Assembly: GCF_036373705.1 (NCBI RefSeq)
Contig: NC_089855.1
Coordinates: 50,284,329 to 50,348,328 of the forward strand
DNA length: 64,000 bases
Direction: 5' to 3'
Source: Amia ocellicauda
Taxonomy: Eukaryota > Chordata > Actinopteri > Amiiformes > Amiidae
A program made the translations under genes and the position numbers. Positions within the stretch are counted from its first letter, which is position 1. The number at the start of each line of letters is the position of its first letter. The notes under the pieces were generated by a model. That model worked only from the letters and a program-made list of their open reading frames with translations. It was not told where the DNA came from and ran no database searches. Shown here piece after piece: positions 29,464-41,213 of the stretch.

Positions 29464-29535
29464 AGGTCCCACCGAGACTTGAACTCAGATCGCTGGATTC
29501 AGAGTCCAGAGTGCTAACCTTTACTCCATGGAACC
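29464..29535 (-). tRNA. tRNA-Gln (CTG), slightly altered
   Basis: Anticodon arm and T arm are intact. The D loop has a change (TAAAGGTTAGC for TAATGGTTAGC) and the acceptor is GGTTCCA/TGGGACC with a T:G wobble. Confidence 0.85.
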
Positions 29536-29670
29536 AAGCCCGCTGCACACCTCTTGCCCATGATGAAGGTTTCTGCTCTACGCACACGTCTCGCTCTGTC
29601 GCACGGCCAAGTCCAGAGTGAGCCAAGTTGCGCCCAGAGTGCTGCATGTGGCGGGTCACTTTCGCAGCCG

Positions 29671-29742
29671 TCCCTGGTGGTCTAGTGTTCAGGATTCGGC
29701 GCTCTCACCGCCGCGGCCCGGGTTCGATTCCCGGTCAGGGAA
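29671..29742 (+). tRNA. tRNA-Glu (CTC), D-loop variant
   Basis: Reads TCTAGTGTTCAGG where other units have TCTAGTGGTCAGG, so one of the conserved D-loop guanines (18/19) is lost. This should weaken both the A box and the tertiary fold; probably a decaying gene. Confidence 0.78.
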
Positions 29743-30065
29743 GGTGGATCTGTTGCTCTTCCCCTAGGACCTGTATGGTGCGTTTTCTCTCTCTCTATCT
29801 GTGATTAAATCCTTACTTATATACATATTTCCATGAACGTTTCTGCAGCTCATGTAAATCACATCACACGACGGGCCGTGATCTTTTCGGTCACTTTGAA
29901 AGTTTTGCTCATGACAATCCTTTTCTATTGCGGGGCGATGGCTGCCACCGAGGATGTAAAGTCGTCCGCAGTTGGCTGCAAGCTTGCCTGAAGCGCAGGA
30001 AAGGACTTACTCGCGACGTGCCACTTAAAGACTGAAGAAGTGGGGGTCGGCCTCACCGAGAGCCC

Positions 30066-31972
30066 TGAGGATTAGCTCACGTGGTAGAGCGCTTGCTTAG
30101 CATTGTAGCGTTATGTTGGGTGTATTTGGATAAGAGCATTTGGACTCTGAGCTGAAGCACTGATCTAAAGAAAACCTCTCCCCCCCAAAGTTATCAGATT
30201 CCCTTAGCTCATCAGCTTGGAACTGGTTTGCATCAAAGTGACAGTTTTGGGGAGGATGGCACCAAGAAGAGGCCAAATAGTTTGGAATTCTGCTATGAGA
30301 TGTCTGGAGAAAGGGGCCTGTAGGTGATAAAAACTCTTTGAAGTGGACGAGAGCCGAAATCCCGACATAGAGCTACGAACCAAGGCCAACCGGCATTTCC
30401 AAAAGATGGCATGGATTGACATCAGTCATAAATCAAGCCCCCATCCAATAGGACACTGGGGGCTGAAACCGAAATCCAATCTCAAAAACTCAAGAACCAA
30501 TCACCTCTTGATCTGACAGACTATAAGGAAGAGCGGACAGTCTTTCTCGCTCTCTCTCACCTGAACCAGTAACTCGCTGCCACAGCTCAACCTGTAGCTC
30601 TGTTGCCAGAACCGGAACCAGAAACCAACTAAGTCTTTGCCGGCAACAGAAGAGTTAAACTGGGAGAAGGAGATTGAGCCGTACGAAGAATTCTTTTAAA
30701 GGACTTTATTAAATAAAGAACTTTACAAACTGCGCTGCCCGCCTGTGCCCACCTGATCAGTGGAGTTTTACAGCTGGACAATTGACTAAGTCGACTGTAT
30801 ACGAAAGTGTCAGTCATTTAAATAGCTATTTGAGTCTTAAGAAACTTGACCCTTGGAACAAACACGGCCCTGCTTTCCTCAAAGACTTTGTCTTCAAATA
30901 AGTACGGTGAGAGACCCTGCTTGCCAAGAAGATTTTGTGCACAACCTTGGAGCCTTCAAACCAGTGGAAAATCTGTTTGGAAACGACTCTACTTTCGCGA
31001 AACCCCAACTTCCAGGTGTATCGACTGAGTGGAAGTTCTTGGACAAAGCCGAACCAGACTGCCTTTGTTCCAAACCACACGGACCTCGTGCCGTGTGCTG
31101 TTATCTGAGCCCGAAGCCAGAGAGGCCTCTCTGCGACGAAGTTCAGATAAGTTTAACAGTTTGGAGTTCATGATTCATGACATTTGAGAAATCAATTAGA
31201 AATGTTAATCTGTGATTCATAATTTTAGAATGTGTAATATCATTTAGTTTTCTTAAATATAAATGTGTGTTGCATTAAACTGTTTTGTTGATCATTTTAG
31301 AAATAAAATCTGTCAACGCCGAGAAATATCGTCTCATTCCTGTTTAACTGTTTAGTCTGAAATTGACACAAGTTAATTGACATTAGATTATTGGTGGCCC
31401 TGCCTATCCTTAATCATTGAATAATAATCAGTTAAGGGAAATTGTGGTAACAAGTAATGATAGGATCTTTCTCGGCACCTAAACGTGAATGAGACTGATA
31501 TATATATAACGAGAAGTTACCTGACATAAATACTAACCTGCGTAGTTATTTAATGTCTGACTAATAATACTAACGAGAGACTCACCTTCGTCTTACTAAC
31601 CGGTATTGTAGTCAATGTGTTTATAACCTTTTTTGTTTAACGATTTGTGTTATCATATGTGATCCCATGGTCTTTGATTTGGTCACGGAAGTGATTTGTC
31701 TTCGATTTGTTGATCTAGAGTTGAATTGTAATTAGTTTTTCCCTTTTGTATAATTAGTGTAGTGCTACATTTAGTCTTTGTTTTGAATACATTTGACAAT
31801 TTATATCTTTGGAATTGGTGTCTGCGTCCAATTATTACAGAAATTGAGTTCTACAAGATTCCAGGATTCGTGATAAGGTGATACTTTAAATTCACTTCTT
31901 TAATTGAAATGTATAAGTGTACCTTACGCTACAGCATGCGAGAGGCAGCGGGATCGATGCCCGCATTCTCCA
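30066..31972 (+). pseudogene. Split tRNA-Ala(AGC)-like gene, unit 5
   Basis: 5' part 30066-30103, 3' part 31938-31972; same bases as unit 1. Confidence 0.83.
30104..31933 (+). mobile_element. Solo LTR-like element, unit 5
   Basis: 1830 bp, almost identical to the unit 1 copy. Confidence 0.65.
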
Positions 31973-32975
31973 AGGCCTCAGGCGCTTTCGGGGGAGAGTC
32001 GCTCACTTTTCTTGCCGCAGACACAGGCGCAAGGCATTGCCTGTTTGCCGTAAGGTTATCAGACACAACGCGCCGGCGACGGCTGCAGCATTAGCACGCC
32101 GGCTGGCCCTTCCGAAGTTCCCCAAAAACGACCGAGATGCCGCTTCGACGTCGTAACCCCAGGAACGACCGCAAAGGCACTCCAACCCTCAATCTTCCGA
32201 TCCGAAGTCAGACCGAAGAGACTGTATGATGTTTTAGATTAAAGATAGTATGCAGACCGAGCAAGTTAGATTTATCGAGCTAGCAAACAGCCATTGAGGC
32301 ACCTGTTCGGGACGTACCCTGTAGAAATTCCTGTCAACGATAAAAGGATCAAACGGTGGAGAAAAAGCCCGCAGGATGTTTGTCAAAACTCTGTTTGTGG
32401 ACTGAATGGCTTTCCCAGATTGGCAGGGACTGTTTTTGGTATTGACTGAGGGACAGTTGTAAAAGACAACCTCTCACCGGACCTCTGGCATACACCAAAG
32501 AAAGCCACCTCACCTCTCCCCCGGATCTCACAAAACACAATCCACCCCGCCCCCAGGGAAGACAGACCGCAATCGGACTCGGGCTTGCACCTTTTGATTG
32601 GATGAACGGCCGCAAACATTCTATGTCATTTTCTTTTAAAGCTTCACTCGTGCTTGTAAAAAACCGAGGTCTCACTGAAAGAATGCCCTGACGTGGTTGC
32701 TTCCAAGCTAGCTGGTTTACAAAGTTCCTTTTCGCTTTAACGATGATTTCCAAGAAGGGAAATAATCTATCTGTAATCTGTCAACACAGGCACCTTCTTT
32801 TCCGTTAAGCCACGCGGTCACCACCAGGAAGATGAACGCACCAGGCCGACCCGGAGTTTTCGCCAATTCGTCTCCAAGCCTCCCAAGAGGGAACATAAAC
32901 AGGCCTTATTCGCAGACACAGGCCCTCACGCAGGGAGACCACCGCTTCACCGCCGCTGCCCCTGCCAAGGGCCCC

Positions 32976-33047
32976 AGGTCCCATCGAGACTTGAACTCGG
33001 ATCGCTGGATTCAGAGTCCAGAGTGCTAACCATTACTCCATGGGACC
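32976..33047 (-). tRNA. tRNA-Gln (CTG)
   Basis: Same sequence as in unit 1 (GGTCCCA acceptor form). Confidence 0.93.
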
Positions 33048-33181
33048 AAGCCCGCTGCCCTCCTCTTGCCCGTGACGAAGGTTTCTGCTCTACGCACACG
33101 TCTCATCTGTCGCACGGCCAAGTCCAGATTGAGCCAAGTTGCGCCCAGAGTGCTGCGTGTGGCGGGTCACTTCCGGAGCCG

Positions 33182-33253
33182 TCCCTGGTGGTCTAGTGGT
33201 CAGGATTCGGCGCTCTCACCGCCGTGGCCCGGGTTCGATTCCCGGCCAGGGAA
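33182..33253 (+). tRNA. tRNA-Glu (CTC)
   Basis: Same sequence as in unit 2, with the fully paired CCAGGGA acceptor strand. Confidence 0.94.
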
Positions 33254-33576
33254 GGTGGATCTGTTGCTCTTCCCATAGGACCTGTGTGGTGCATTTTCTC
33301 TCTCTCTATCTGTGATTAAATCCTTACTTATATACATATGTCCATGAACGTTTCTGGAGCTCATGTAAATCACATCACACGACGGGCCGTGATCTTTTCG
33401 GTCACTTTGAAAGTTTTGCTCATGACAATCCTTTTCTATTGCGGCACGATGGCTGCCACCGAGGAAGGAAAGTCGTCCGCAGTTGGCTGCAAGCTTGCCT
33501 GAAGCGCAGGAAAGGACTTACTCGCGACGTGCCACTTAAAGACTGAAGAAGTGGGGGTCGGCCTCACCGAGAGCCC

Positions 33577-35486
33577 TGAGGATCAGCTCACGTGGTAGAG
33601 TGCTCGCTTAGCATTGTAGCGTTATGTTGGGTGTATTTGGATAAGAGCATTTGGGCTCTGAGCTGAAGCACTGATCTAAAGAAAACCTCTCCCCCCCAAA
33701 GTTATCAGATTCCCTTAGCTCATCAGCTTGGAACTGGTTTGCATCAAAGTGACAGTTTTGGGGAGGATGGCACCAAGAAGAGGCCAAATAGTTTGGAATT
33801 CTGCTATGAGATGTCTGGAGAAAGGGGCCTGTAGGTGATAAAAACTCTTTGAAGTGGACGAGAGCCGAAATCCCGACATAGACCTACGAACCCAGGCCAA
33901 CCGGCATTTCCAAAAGATGGCATGGATTGACATCAGTCATAAATCAAGCCCCCCTCCAATAGGACACTGGGGGCTGAAACCGAAATCCAATCTCAAAAAC
34001 TCAAGAACCAATCACCTCTTGATCTGACAGACTATAAGGAACAGCGGACAGTCTTTCTCGCTCTCTCTCACCTGAACCAGTAACTCGCTGCCACAGCTCA
34101 ACCTGTAGCTCTGTTGCCAGAACCAGAACCAGAAACCAACTAAGTCTTTGCCGGCAACAGAAGAGTTAAACTGGGAGAAGGAGATTGAGCCGTACGAAGA
34201 ATTCTTTTAAAGGACTTTATTAAATAAAGAACTTTACAGACTGCGCTGCCCGCCTGTGCCCACCTGATCAGTGGAGTTTTACAGCTGGACAATTGACTAA
34301 GTCGACTGTATACGAAAGTGTCAGTCATTTAAATAGCTATTTGAGTCTTAAGAAACTTGACCCTTGGAACAAACACGGCCCTGCTTTCCCCAAAGACTTT
34401 GTCTTCAAATAAGTACGGTGAGAGACCCTGCTTGCCAAGAAGATTTTGTGCACAACCTTGGAGCCTCAAACCAGTGGAAAATCTGTTTGGAAACGACTCT
34501 ACTTTCGCGAAACCCCAACTTCCAGGTGTATCGACTGAGTGGAAGTTCTTGGACAAAGCCGAACCGGACTGCCTTTGTTCCAAACCACACGGACCTCGTG
34601 CCGTGTGCTGTTATCTGAGCCCGAAGCCAGAGAGGCCTCTCTGCGACGAAGTTCAGATAAGTTTAACAGTTTGGAGTTCATGATTCATGACATTTGAGAA
34701 ATCAATTAGAAATGTTAATCTGTGATTCATAACTCTAGAATGTGTAATATCATTTAGTTTTCTTAAATATAAATGTGTGTTGCATTAAACTGTTTTGTTG
34801 ATAATTTTAGAAATAAAATCTGTCAACGCCGAGAAATATCTTCTCATTCCTGTTTAACTGTTTAGTCTGAAATTGACACAAGTTAATAGACATTAGATTA
34901 TTGGTGGCCCTGCCTATCCTTAATCATTGAATAATAATCAGTTAAGGGAAATTGTGGTAACAAGTAATGATAGGATCTTTCTCGGCACCTAAACGTGAAT
35001 GAGACTGATATATATATATATAACGAGAAGTTACCTGACATAAATACTAACCTGCGTAGTTATTTAATGTCTGACTAATAATACTAACGAGAGACTCACC
35101 TTCGTCTTACTAACCGGTATTGTAGTCAATGTGTTTATAACCTTTTTAGTTTAACGATTTGTGTTATCATATGTGATCCCATGGTCTTTGATTTGGTCAC
35201 GGAAGTGATTTGTCTTCGATTTGTTGATCTAGAGTTGAATTGTAATTAGTTTTTCCCTTTTGTATAATTAGTGTAGTGCTACATTTAGTCTTTGTTTTGA
35301 ATACATTTGACAATTTATATCTTTGGAATTGGTGTCTTCGTCCAATTATTACAGAAATTGAGTTCTACAAGATTCCAGGATTCGTGATAAGGTGATACTA
35401 TAAATTCACTTCTTTAATTGAAATGTATAAGTGTACCTTACGCTACAGCATGCGAGAGGCAGCGGGATCGATGCCCGCATTCTCCA
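33577..35486 (+). pseudogene. Split tRNA-Ala(AGC)-like gene, unit 6
   Basis: 5' part 33577-33614, 3' part 35452-35486. Shares the T8-to-C change with unit 3. Confidence 0.83.
33615..35447 (+). mobile_element. Solo LTR-like element, unit 6
   Basis: 1833 bp; length differs from the unit 1 copy through a variable TA run. Confidence 0.65.
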
Positions 35487-36489
35487 AGGTCTCAGGCGCT
35501 CGTGCCCCGGTTTCGGGGGAGAGTCGCTCACTTTTCTTGCCGCAGACACAGGCGCAAGGCATTGCCTGTTTGCCGTAAGGTTATCAGACACAACGCGCCG
35601 GCGACGGCTGCAGCATTAGCACGCCGGCTGGCCCTTCCGAAGTTCCCCAAAAACGACCGAGATGCCGCTTCGACGTCGTAACCCCAGGAACGACCGCAAA
35701 GGCACTCCAACCCTCAATCTTCCGATCCGAAGTCAGACCGAAGAGACTGTATGATGTTTTAGATTAAAGATAGTATGCAGACCGAGCAAGTTAGATTTAT
35801 CGAGCTAGCAAACAGCCATTGAGGCACCTGTTCGGGACGTACCCTGTAGAAATTCCTGTCAACGATAAAAGGATCAAACGGTGGAGAAAAAGCCCGCAGG
35901 ATGTTTGTCAAAACTCTGTTTGTGGACTGAATGGCTTTCCCAGATTGGCAGGGACTGTTTTTGGTATTGACTGAGGGACAGTTGTAAAAGACAACCTCTC
36001 ACCGGACCTCTGGCATACACCAAAGAAAGCCACCTCACCTCTCCCCCGGATCTCACAAAACACAATCCCCCCCGCCCCCAGGGAAGACAGACCGCAATCG
36101 GACTCGGGCTTGATTGGATGAACGGCCACAAACATTCTGTCATTTTTTTTTAAAGCTTCACTCGTGCTTGTAAAAAACCGAGGTCTCACTGAAAGAATGC
36201 CCTGACGTGGTTGCTTCCAAGCTAGCTGGTTTACAAAGTTCCTTTTCGCTTTAACGATGATTTCCAAGAAGGGAAATAATCTATCTGTAATCTGTCAACA
36301 CAGGCACCTTCTTCTCCGTTAAGCCACGCGGTCACCACCAGGAAGGTGAACGCACCAGGCCGACCCGGAGTTTTCGCCAATTCGTCTCCAAGCCTCCCAA
36401 GAGGGAACATAAACAGGCCTTATTCGCAGACACAGGCCCTCACGCAGGGAGACCACCGCTTCACCGCCGCTGCCCCTGCCAAAGACCCC

Positions 36490-36561
36490 AGGTCCCACCG
36501 AGACTTGAACTCAGATCGCTGGATTCAGAGTCCAGAGTGCTAACCATTACACCATGGAACC
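36490..36561 (-). tRNA. tRNA-Gln (CTG)
   Basis: GGTTCCA acceptor form. The T-stem side reads GAGTTCAAGTCTCGG paired with CTGAG, one G:T wobble compared with unit 3. Confidence 0.93.
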
Positions 36562-36696
36562 AAGCCCCCTACTCTCCTCTTGCCCGTGACGAAGGTTTCT
36601 GCTCTACGCACACGTCTCGCTCTGTCGCACGGCCAAGTCCAGAGTGAGCCAAGTTGCGCCCAGAGTGCTGCGTGTGGCGGGTCACTTCCGGAGCCG

Positions 36697-36768
36697 TCCC
36701 TGGTGGTCTAGTGGTCAGGATTCGGCGCTCTCACCGCCGCAGCCCGGGTTCGATTCCCGGTCAGGGAA
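36697..36768 (+). tRNA. tRNA-Glu (CTC)
   Basis: Differs from unit 3 by one base in the variable region (CCGCAGCCC); otherwise consensus-like. Confidence 0.94.
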
Positions 36769-37091
36769 AGTGGATCTGTTGCTCTTCCCATAGGATCTGT
36801 GTGGTGCATTTTCTCTCTCTCTATCTGTGATTAAATCCTTACTTAAATACATATGTCCATGAACGTTTCTGAAGCTAATGTAAATCACATCACACGACGG
36901 GCCGTGATCTTTTCGGTCACTTTGAAAGTTTTGCTCATGACAATCCTTTTCTATTGCGGCATGATGGCTGCCACCGAGGAAGGAAAGTCGTCCGCAGTTG
37001 GCTGCAAGCTTGCCTGAAGCGCAGGAAAGGACTTACTCGCGACGTGCCACTTAAAGACTGAAGAAGTGGGGGTCGGCCTCACCGAGAGCCC

Positions 37092-38982
37092 TGAGGATTA
37101 GCTCACGTGGTAGAGCGCTCGCTTAGCATTGTAGCGTTATGTTGGGTGTATTTGGATAAGAGCATTTGGGCTCTGAGCTGAGGCACTGATCTGAAGAAAA
37201 CCTCAACCCCCCAAAGTTATCAGATTCCCTTAGCTCATCAGCTTGGAACAGGTTTGCATCAAAGTGACAGTTTTGGGGAGGATGGCACCAAGAAGAGGCC
37301 AAATGGTTTGGAATTCTGCTATGAGATGTCTGGAGAAAGGGGCCTGTAGGTGATAAAAACTCTTTGAAGTGGACGAGAGCCGAAATCCCGACATAGAGCT
37401 ACGAACCCAGGCCAACCGGCATTTCCAAAAGATGGCATGGATTGACATCAGTCATAAATCAAGCCCCCCTCCAATAGGACACTGGGGGCTGAAACCGAAA
37501 TCCAATCTCAAAAACTCAAGAACCAATCACCTCTTGATCTGACAGACTATAAGGAACAGCGGACAGTCTTTCTCGCTCTCTCTCACCTGAACCAGTAACT
37601 CGCTGCCACAGCTCAACCTGTAGCTCTGTTGCCAGAACCGGAACCAGAAACCAACTAAGTCTTTGCCGGCAACAGAAGAGTTAAACTGGGAGAAGGAGAT
37701 TGAGCCGTACGAAGAATTCTTTTAAAGGACTTTATTAAATAAAGAACTTTACAGACTGCGCTGCCCGCCTGTGCCCACCTGATCAGTGGAGTTTTACAGC
37801 TGGACAATTGACTAAGTCGACTGTATACGAAAGTGTCAGTCATTTAAATAGCTATTTGAGTCTTAAGAAACTTGACCCTTGGAATAAACACAGCCCTGCT
37901 TTCCTCAAAGACTTTGTCTTCAAATAAGTACGGTGAGAGACCCTGCTTGCCAAGAAGATTTTGTGCACAACCTTGGAGCCTTCAAACCAGTGGAAAATCT
38001 GTTTGGAAACGACTCTACTTTCGCGAAACCCCAACTTCCAGGTGTATCGACTGAGTGGAAGTTCTTGGACAAAGCCGAACCGGACTGCCTTTGTTCCAAA
38101 CCACACTGACCTCGTGCCGTGTGCTGTTATCTGAGCCCGAAGCCAGAGAGGCCTCTCTGCGACGAAGTTCAGATAAGTTTAACAGTTTGGAGTTCATGAT
38201 TCATGACATTTAAGAAATCAATTAGAAATGTTAATCTGTGATTCATAACTCTAGAATGTGTAATTTCATTTAGTTTTCTTAAATATAAATGTGTGTTGCA
38301 TTAAACTGTTTTGTTGATCATTTTAGAAATAAAATCTGTCAACGCCGAGAAATATCTTCTCATTCCTGTTTAACTGTTTAGTCTGAAATTGACACAAGTT
38401 AATAGACATTAGATTATTGGTGGCTCTGCCTATCCTTAATCATTGAATAATAATCAGTTAAGAGAAATTGTGGTAACAAGTAATGATAGGATCTTTCTCG
38501 GCACCTAAACGTGAATGAGACTGATATATATATAACGAGAAGTTACCTGACATAAATACTAACCTGCGTAGTTATTTAATGTCTGACTAATAATACTAAC
38601 GAGAGACTCACCTTCGTCTTACTAACCGGCATTGTAGTCAATGTGTTTATAACCTTTTTTGTTTAACGATTTGTGTTATCATATGTGATCCCATGGTCTT
38701 TGATTTGGTCACAGAAGTGATTTGTCTTCGATTTGTTGATCTAGAGTTGAATTGTAATTAGTTTTTCCCTTTTGTATAATTAGTGTAGTGCTACATTTAG
38801 TCTTTGTTTTGAATACATTTGATAATTTATATCTTTGGAATTGGTGTCTGCGTCCAATTATTACAGAAATTGAGTTCTACAAGATTCCAGAATTCGTGAT
38901 AAGGTGATACTATAAATTCACTTCTTTAATTGAAATGTATAAGTGTACCTTACGCTACAGCATGCGAGAGGCAGCGGGATCG
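37092..38982 (+). pseudogene. Split and truncated tRNA-Ala-like gene, unit 7
   Basis: 5' part 37092-37129. The 3' part stops inside the T arm after GGGATCG at 38982, so the rest of the T arm and the acceptor strand are gone. This copy is doubly disrupted. Confidence 0.82.
37130..38959 (+). mobile_element. Solo LTR-like element, unit 7
   Basis: 1830 bp with the standard ends. It carries more scattered substitutions than the other copies. Confidence 0.65.
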
Positions 38983-39811
38983 CTGGCCCTCACGCAGGCC
39001 ATCACCGCAAAGGCACTCCAACCCTCAATCTTCCGATCCGAAGTCAGACCGAAGAGACTGTATGATGTTTTAGATTAAAGATAGTATGCAGACCGAGCAA
39101 GTTAGATTTATCGAGCTAGCAAACAGCCATTGAGGCACCTGTTCGGGACGTACCCTGTAGAAATTCCTGTCAACGATAAAAGGATCAAACGGTGGAGAAA
39201 AAGCCCGCAGGATGTTTGTCAAAACTCTGTTTGTGGACTGAATGGCTTTCCCAGATTGGCAGGGACTGTTTTTGGTATTGACTGAGGGACAGTTGTAAAA
39301 GACAACCTCTCACCGGACCTCTGGCATACACCAAAGAAAGCCACCTCACCTCTCCCCCGAATCTCACAAAACACAATCCACCCCGCCCCCAGGGAAGACA
39401 GACCGCAATCGGACTCGGGCTTGCAACTTTTGATTGGATGAACGGCCGCAAACATTCTATGTCATTTTCTTTTAAAGCTTCACTCGTGCTTGTAAAAAAC
39501 CGAGGTCTCACTGAAAGAATGCCCTGACGTGGTTGCTTCCAAGCTAGCTGGTTTACAAAGTTCCTTTTCGCTTTAACGATGATTTCCAAGAAGGGAAATA
39601 ATCTATCTGTAATCTGTCAACACAGGCACCTTCTTCTCCGTTAAGCCACGCGGTCACCACCAGGAAGATGAACGCACCAGGCCGACCCGGAGTTTTTGCC
39701 AATTCGTCTCCAAGCCTCCCAAGAGGGAACATAAACAGGCCTTATTCGCAGACACAGGCCCTCACGCAGGGAGACCACCGCTTCACCGCCGCTGCCCCTG
39801 CCAAGGGCCCC

Positions 39812-39883
39812 AGGTCCCACCGAGACTTGAACTCGGATCGCTGGATTCAGAGTCCAGAGTGCTAACCATTACACCATGGAACC
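39812..39883 (-). tRNA. tRNA-Gln (CTG)
   Basis: Identical to the unit 3 gene as far as I can see. Confidence 0.95.
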
Positions 39884-40018
39884 AAGCCGGCTCCCCACCT
39901 CTTGCCCGTGACGAAGGTTTCTGCTCTACGCACACGTCTCGCTCTGTCGCACGGCCAAGTCCAGAGTGAGCCAAGTTGCGCCCAGAGTGCTGCGTGTGGC
40001 GGGTCACTTCCGGAGCCG

Positions 40019-40090
40019 TCCCTGGTGGTCTAGTGGTCAGGATTCGGCGCTCTCACCGCCGCGGCCCGGGTTCGATTCCCGGTCAGGGAA
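40019..40090 (+). tRNA. tRNA-Glu (CTC)
   Basis: Identical to the unit 3 gene. Polinton copy 2 begins 33 bp downstream, the same spacing as copy 1. Confidence 0.95.
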
Positions 40091-40123
40091 GGTGGATCTG
40101 TTGCTCTTCCCCTAGGACCTGTG

Positions 40124-40304
40124 AGTAGATAGTAGGGTTTTTTGGGCGCGGCCTATTTTGTTATGACGTATGCCCTAAGCTTATTAATATTCCTACGTCA
40201 TAATTGGGGGGCGTGATTTTAGAGTTATTTCCTTAATTATTCCTACGTCATATCCGTCAGAAAGTGTACACCGCTAAAACCCTGAACAACAAGGCCACCC
40301 ATAA
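40124..40304 (+). repeat. Polinton copy 2, left terminal inverted repeat
   Basis: 181 bp; one difference that I can see from its partner (ACACCGCTAAA for ACACCCCTAAA). Same three CRE-like motifs as copy 1. Confidence 0.96.
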
Positions 40305-40424
40305 AGACCCCCCCCCCCCCCTGAAGGCAACGCCCCGAAACTCTCCTCTCTATTTAAGACCCCGCGCTGCTTTTAGGCAATACCTCTTTAATTCTCAGCA
40401 TCTGAAACATCCCGCTTCTTCAAC

Positions 40425-41135
40425 ATGTCCAGCGACATCAACATGAAACCCCGCAAGAAACAATCCCGGGCAAGGGTTCCTGTACTCACCAATTTGAAGA
40501 TTGAACGCTCCTGGGTGTTGTTCTGGGGGGGTCGACGGGGTTACCGCTTTAAAAGGGATCCCAGCTATGTTGGAGTGGAGCTTTTTGCTTTGGGAGAGAA
40601 GGAGGATACGTTGGAACCTTTTGAGACGGTGATTGAATACTCTTTTGAGGACTGGTTGAAGGTGATGGCATGGAGAGACCTGGGGCTTGTGGATAAGACT
40701 CTAGAAGGCTTGCAAGAGGGTCCAAGAGAAGGCGAAACGGAGTCTCCGACTCAGAGTTTTGAAAGGTGTGAATGGGAAAGCTTGCAGAACTACGGTACAG
40801 TGGTGAAGAGTCTATCTCTAACTACTGATCGTAAGGTTTTGTTTAGCAGTACCCTGATTACAAACCCTATTGAAGGGGTTGTGGAGGATCCAGAAAAACA
40901 GGTTACTGAAATTATGTTTGACGCCGTGGACTGGCCGTTCTTGAAAGAGGTCATAAACTGTATAAATGATGGTTTTGACATCTTGACCAAATGTTCACAA
41001 CTGGATTCTGTTAGAAGGAGAATATGCTGGATTATGGATTATATATCCCCCTTGAATGACGACGACGATGATAAAACAGACGACCTGTGGGGGGTTGGAG
41101 GGGGGTCTGACGGCTCAGGGTCTACTCTCTTCTAA
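40425..41135 (+). CDS. Polinton accessory protein of unknown function, copy 2
   Basis: Counterpart of the gene at 10641. One residue differs. The same TATA box lies 67 bp upstream, just inside the inverted repeat. Confidence 0.75.
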   Translation: MSSDINMKPRKKQSRARVPVLTNLKIERSWVLFWGGRRGYRFKRDPSYVGVELFALGEKEDTLEPFETVIEYSFEDWLKVMAWRDLGLVDKTLEGLQEGPREGETESPTQSFERCEWESLQNYGTVVKSLSLTTDRKVLFSSTLITNPIEGVVEDPEKQVTEIMFDAVDWPFLKEVINCINDGFDILTKCSQLDSVRRRICWIMDYISPLNDDDDDKTDDLWGVGGGSDGSGSTLF

Positions 41136-41213
41136 GAGGGCGGTGTGTCGTGACGTAGTGAAGAGATAGGATAAAAGGCGCAACAATTCATTCATGGTTT
41201 AAAATTAAAGAGA

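Larger units (their letters stand above)
27074..30003 (+). repeat. tRNA array unit 4 (short)
   Basis: 2930 bp, shorter than the others because its LTR is shortened. Its tail from 29760 (CCTGTATGGTGCGTTTTC, GGGGCGATGG, GAGGATGTAAAG) matches the tail of unit 1. Confidence 0.95.
30004..33514 (+). repeat. tRNA array unit 5 (mosaic)
   Basis: 3511 bp. The left two thirds matches unit 1 (for example CCGAACCAGACTGCC) while the right end matches unit 2 (tRNA-Glu with CCGTGGCCC, CCATAGGACCTGTG). An 11-bp segment present in other units after the tRNA-Ala 3' half is missing at about 31985. Confidence 0.96.
33515..37029 (+). repeat. tRNA array unit 6
   Basis: 3515 bp. Close relative of unit 3 in its left part (GATCAGCTCACGTGG, CAAGGTCTCAGG), with its own small differences in the right part (AAAGACCCCAGG before tRNA-Gln, CCCCCTACTCTCC after it). 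Confidence 0.96.
37030..40123 (+). repeat. tRNA array unit 7, left part (interrupted by Polinton copy 2)
   Basis: The unit lacks about 200 bp after the tRNA-Ala 3' half and instead carries a short stretch resembling CTGGCCCTCACGCAGGCC. It ends at the CCTGTG target duplication (40118-40123) and resumes at 55821. Its right end (AAGCCGGCT after tRNA-Gln) matches unit 3 and unit 9. Confidence 0.95.
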
